A stretch of DNA of 62,000 nucleotides from Tubiluchus corallicola (lineage: Eukaryota; Priapulida; Priapulimorpha; Priapulimorphida; Tubiluchidae), in assembly GCA_030141605.1 (NCBI GenBank), contig JAQGDQ010000017.1:190001-252000 (forward strand). The letters are read 5' to 3'. The notes beneath the pieces are model-generated. The model was not told the DNA's origin. It worked only from the letters and a program-made list of their open reading frames with translations, and searched no databases. Below are positions 60,055-62,000 of this stretch, piece by piece. The position numbers were made by a program, and so were the translations under genes. How positions within the stretch are numbered: the stretch's first letter is position 1; every line of letters starts with the position of its first letter.

Positions 60055-60245
60055 GGACCACATTGGAAACAAATATTGAGTTACTTTACGTGTTATCCCC
60101 GAAATATACACTGCTACTATAATGCTGCCACTACTTTCAATACAGTCATCTTTGTTCTACACGTTACAGCATTCTGTATATTCACAGTTTGAGTTTAATG
60201 AGAAGAAAGCTACTCTAGCCTTTCTACTCTAACCACTGTGATAGT
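60055..60245. other. No gene seen
   Basis: Short unique stretch. Confidence 0.5.
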
Positions 60246-60248
60246 ATA

Positions 60249-60485
60249 CTAGGACTTTGTTTCGATTTCCCGCCCGTTCTCACTGGGGGATGGGGGCGGG
60301 TTTCGCGTGTCATCACTGCCAGCAATCAGGGAAAGCCACTCTTTCACGTCGCCTCCGAGCCTTTGTTTATTGTATAGCCAGACAAATCTTTTCATCCCTG
60401 CGCTGTCAAGAAGATATCCTTCCTTAAACGACCTGGCGTGGCAGCAGCGATTCCCCAGGGAGAGAGCAATACAAAACTGGTCCAC
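60249..60485 (-). CDS. Possible coding fragment, unrecognised
   Basis: A minus-strand frame of 78 codons in a GC-richer patch has a natural, non-repetitive composition: SLGNRCCHARSFKEGYLLDS, then MKRFVWLYNKQRLGGDVKEW. No ATG context, acceptor or donor stands out, and the plus strand is also open over 60307-60498. It may be an exon, an old domesticated or mobile sequence, or chance. Confidence 0.2.
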   Translation of the reverse strand: MDQFCIALSLGNRCCHARSFKEGYLLDSAGMKRFVWLYNKQRLGGDVKEWLSLIAGSDDTRNPPPSPSENGREIETKS

Positions 60486-60489
60486 TCTC

Positions 60490-62000
60490 TCTCTATGATG
60501 ACTGTATCCCCTTTTAGAGATCTACAGTTTACTATCATTCATTTTTTGAATAACAAACTGCGTTTTTTCGACACCCGTGGGTTCGCCTGCCACATTATTA
60601 TAATCGCGTGTGCCTGTCTAATTAGACTGAATATGCTTGGTCGTTGAACCTGGCCGGTTTTTACGACTTAACGCTCTGGCGGAATCAGCTTTTATGTTGC
60701 GGAGAGGGGTGTGGATCCATACCTGAAAAACGCGCTAGTAAAATCGTCGCCTAGATAACGGGTGGGGGTGTGTGTGGATTTTTTAAGTCAAAGTAGTGAT
60801 GTGGAGTAGTGAAATGGATGTCCCTATAATCGAGAAAACGATATACATGTAGCAACATCAGCTCTGGTGAGAAAGGGTAACTGGATACTTTTTTGTGTAA
60901 AAAAGCAATTTCTCCAAAATATCGCGACTTATTTATAGGAAAAGGAAACCACTGTGTGTTCAGACACCGCACAATTTGCTAAAAATTAATTGTTTAATTG
61001 ATTAAAGTGAACTAAATTAAAACCATCTTATTTATATTCCAAAAGGCAAGGCAGAAGTTTCTTCGGCTTGTCTTTATATTTTACCAGCTTTCGAAAGTAG
61101 AAGTCACATCAAAACATTCGTGGAATATTCTAGACTACAAGCAATACTTTGGACTTACATACATTGTAAACAAATATGTACTGTTCACTATTATTCAGTA
61201 TACGCAGCCAAAACCTCACTTAGTTTTTCTCTAGTCATCTAATTTTCATCTAGTCATTTAGTTTTCATCTAGTTGTTAATATCACAGGCTGTTTCCTTTT
61301 CAGTGAGCTGCATAGAATGTTCTCGAATTTGCAACACCCTCCCCCGAACACCCTCATAGAACTGCCCAGACACAGTGGATAAAGAAGGCAGACGACAGTT
61401 GAATTGTGAAAAGCCAAGCCTTTGCGAGGGAACGCTATACACATGAATGCATTACGTATGGCTGGGTGCTTCAGGACGTATTTATGCCCTTTTACTAGGG
61501 CAGCCTGAAAGGGAAAGCGCCAGGGAGGGAAAAGGAGAGGAGAGAGAGAAAGAGAGGAAAAACCCAAAGTTGCTTAAACACCTTCTGCAATAGCGATGTT
61601 ACTGCATTCCTAGATGGCACAAAAATACCTTCCAATTTCCTAAAAATAATTTTTCCTTTGTAATTTTACATACGACGGTAACGTATCATTTACAAATGAT
61701 AAGAAGCGACTCGTTTCACAATCTCTGGTTTTCCCACATTACTTGTTCCATTCATTCACATATTGATTATTTGCTTTGTGCTGTTTGGACACCCAACTGT
61801 CAGTTTAGGTGCCCAAACCCACAGTTTATCTGCCGGAGCGAGTCTTTGTGTAGTGACACAGCTAGTTTCTTTGCTCTTTCCGCAGGATGTCTGAAAATGT
61901 CTTTTTTATCAGAAGACAAAGAAAAACGATTATTGTGTGGCATATTACTGTATGCACAGTTGGACTGTGAACAAAGCTTGAACCAAAAATGTTTTATATG
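60490..62000. other. No gene seen
   Basis: The 100-codon minus frame at 61265-61567 lacks support. AG-rich sequence at 61530-61560 is a short purine run. Confidence 0.45.

Overview
This looks like a gene-poor stretch of nuclear DNA from an animal, most likely an invertebrate. The DNA is AT-rich. There is no prokaryotic operon structure and no long open reading frame outside repeats. It holds dense simple-sequence arrays, decayed LINEs of several types, SINEs derived from tRNA and 5S rRNA, small non-autonomous DNA transposons and one piggyBac transposon. Splice-site-flanked coding exons are rare. A marine invertebrate would fit (a SINE with a shared metazoan-type core, degenerate pentanucleotide arrays), but the species cannot be named from the sequence.

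Layout. 0-9.8 kb: a weak ORF, a 370-bp CAGT array, an I/Jockey-like LINE 3' remnant (2.4-3.4 kb), an inverted pair of one unknown repeat (5.03 and 7.26 kb) enclosing a LINE tail, and a CAA-rich array. 9.8-16 kb: a CAAC array, the best candidate cellular exon (10203-10355, minus, 153 bp, phase 1-1), a degenerate pentamer region, a ~31-bp minisatellite between two ~100-bp direct repeats, and GA and tetranucleotide arrays. 16-24.5 kb: mostly unique AT-rich DNA with trinucleotide, polypyrimidine and pentanucleotide arrays. 24.5-35 kb: two copies of one small transposon (24558-24772 and 34207-34404, both flanked by TAA), an element with iterated inverted ends (28.1-28.4 kb), a GC-rich block inside a LINE-like remnant (32.6-33.3 kb). 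35-40 kb: a degenerate ~32-bp satellite rich in TGACCTT, and a decayed region with internal duplications and two perfect hairpins. 40-46 kb: a candidate first coding exon of a membrane protein (40031-40299, plus), a 209-bp fold-back element, and a piggyBac element with both ends (43928-46086). 46-62 kb: RTE-like and CR1/L2-like LINE tails, promoter-like CRE/CCAAT sequence, tRNA- and 5S-derived SINEs, a 400-bp GAGTA/GGGTA array, and CTA repeats.

How it works together: almost everything recognisable is mobile or tandemly repeated DNA. The two splice-supported exons lie on opposite strands about 30 kb apart, so they probably belong to different genes with long introns. No multi-gene system, CRISPR array, rRNA gene or intact tRNA gene was seen. 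The piggyBac transposase is dead (five in-frame stops and three frame changes). The features most worth follow-up are the TAA-flanked transposon pair, the piggyBac ends, the 10.2-kb exon, the fold-back element and the TGACCTT satellite.
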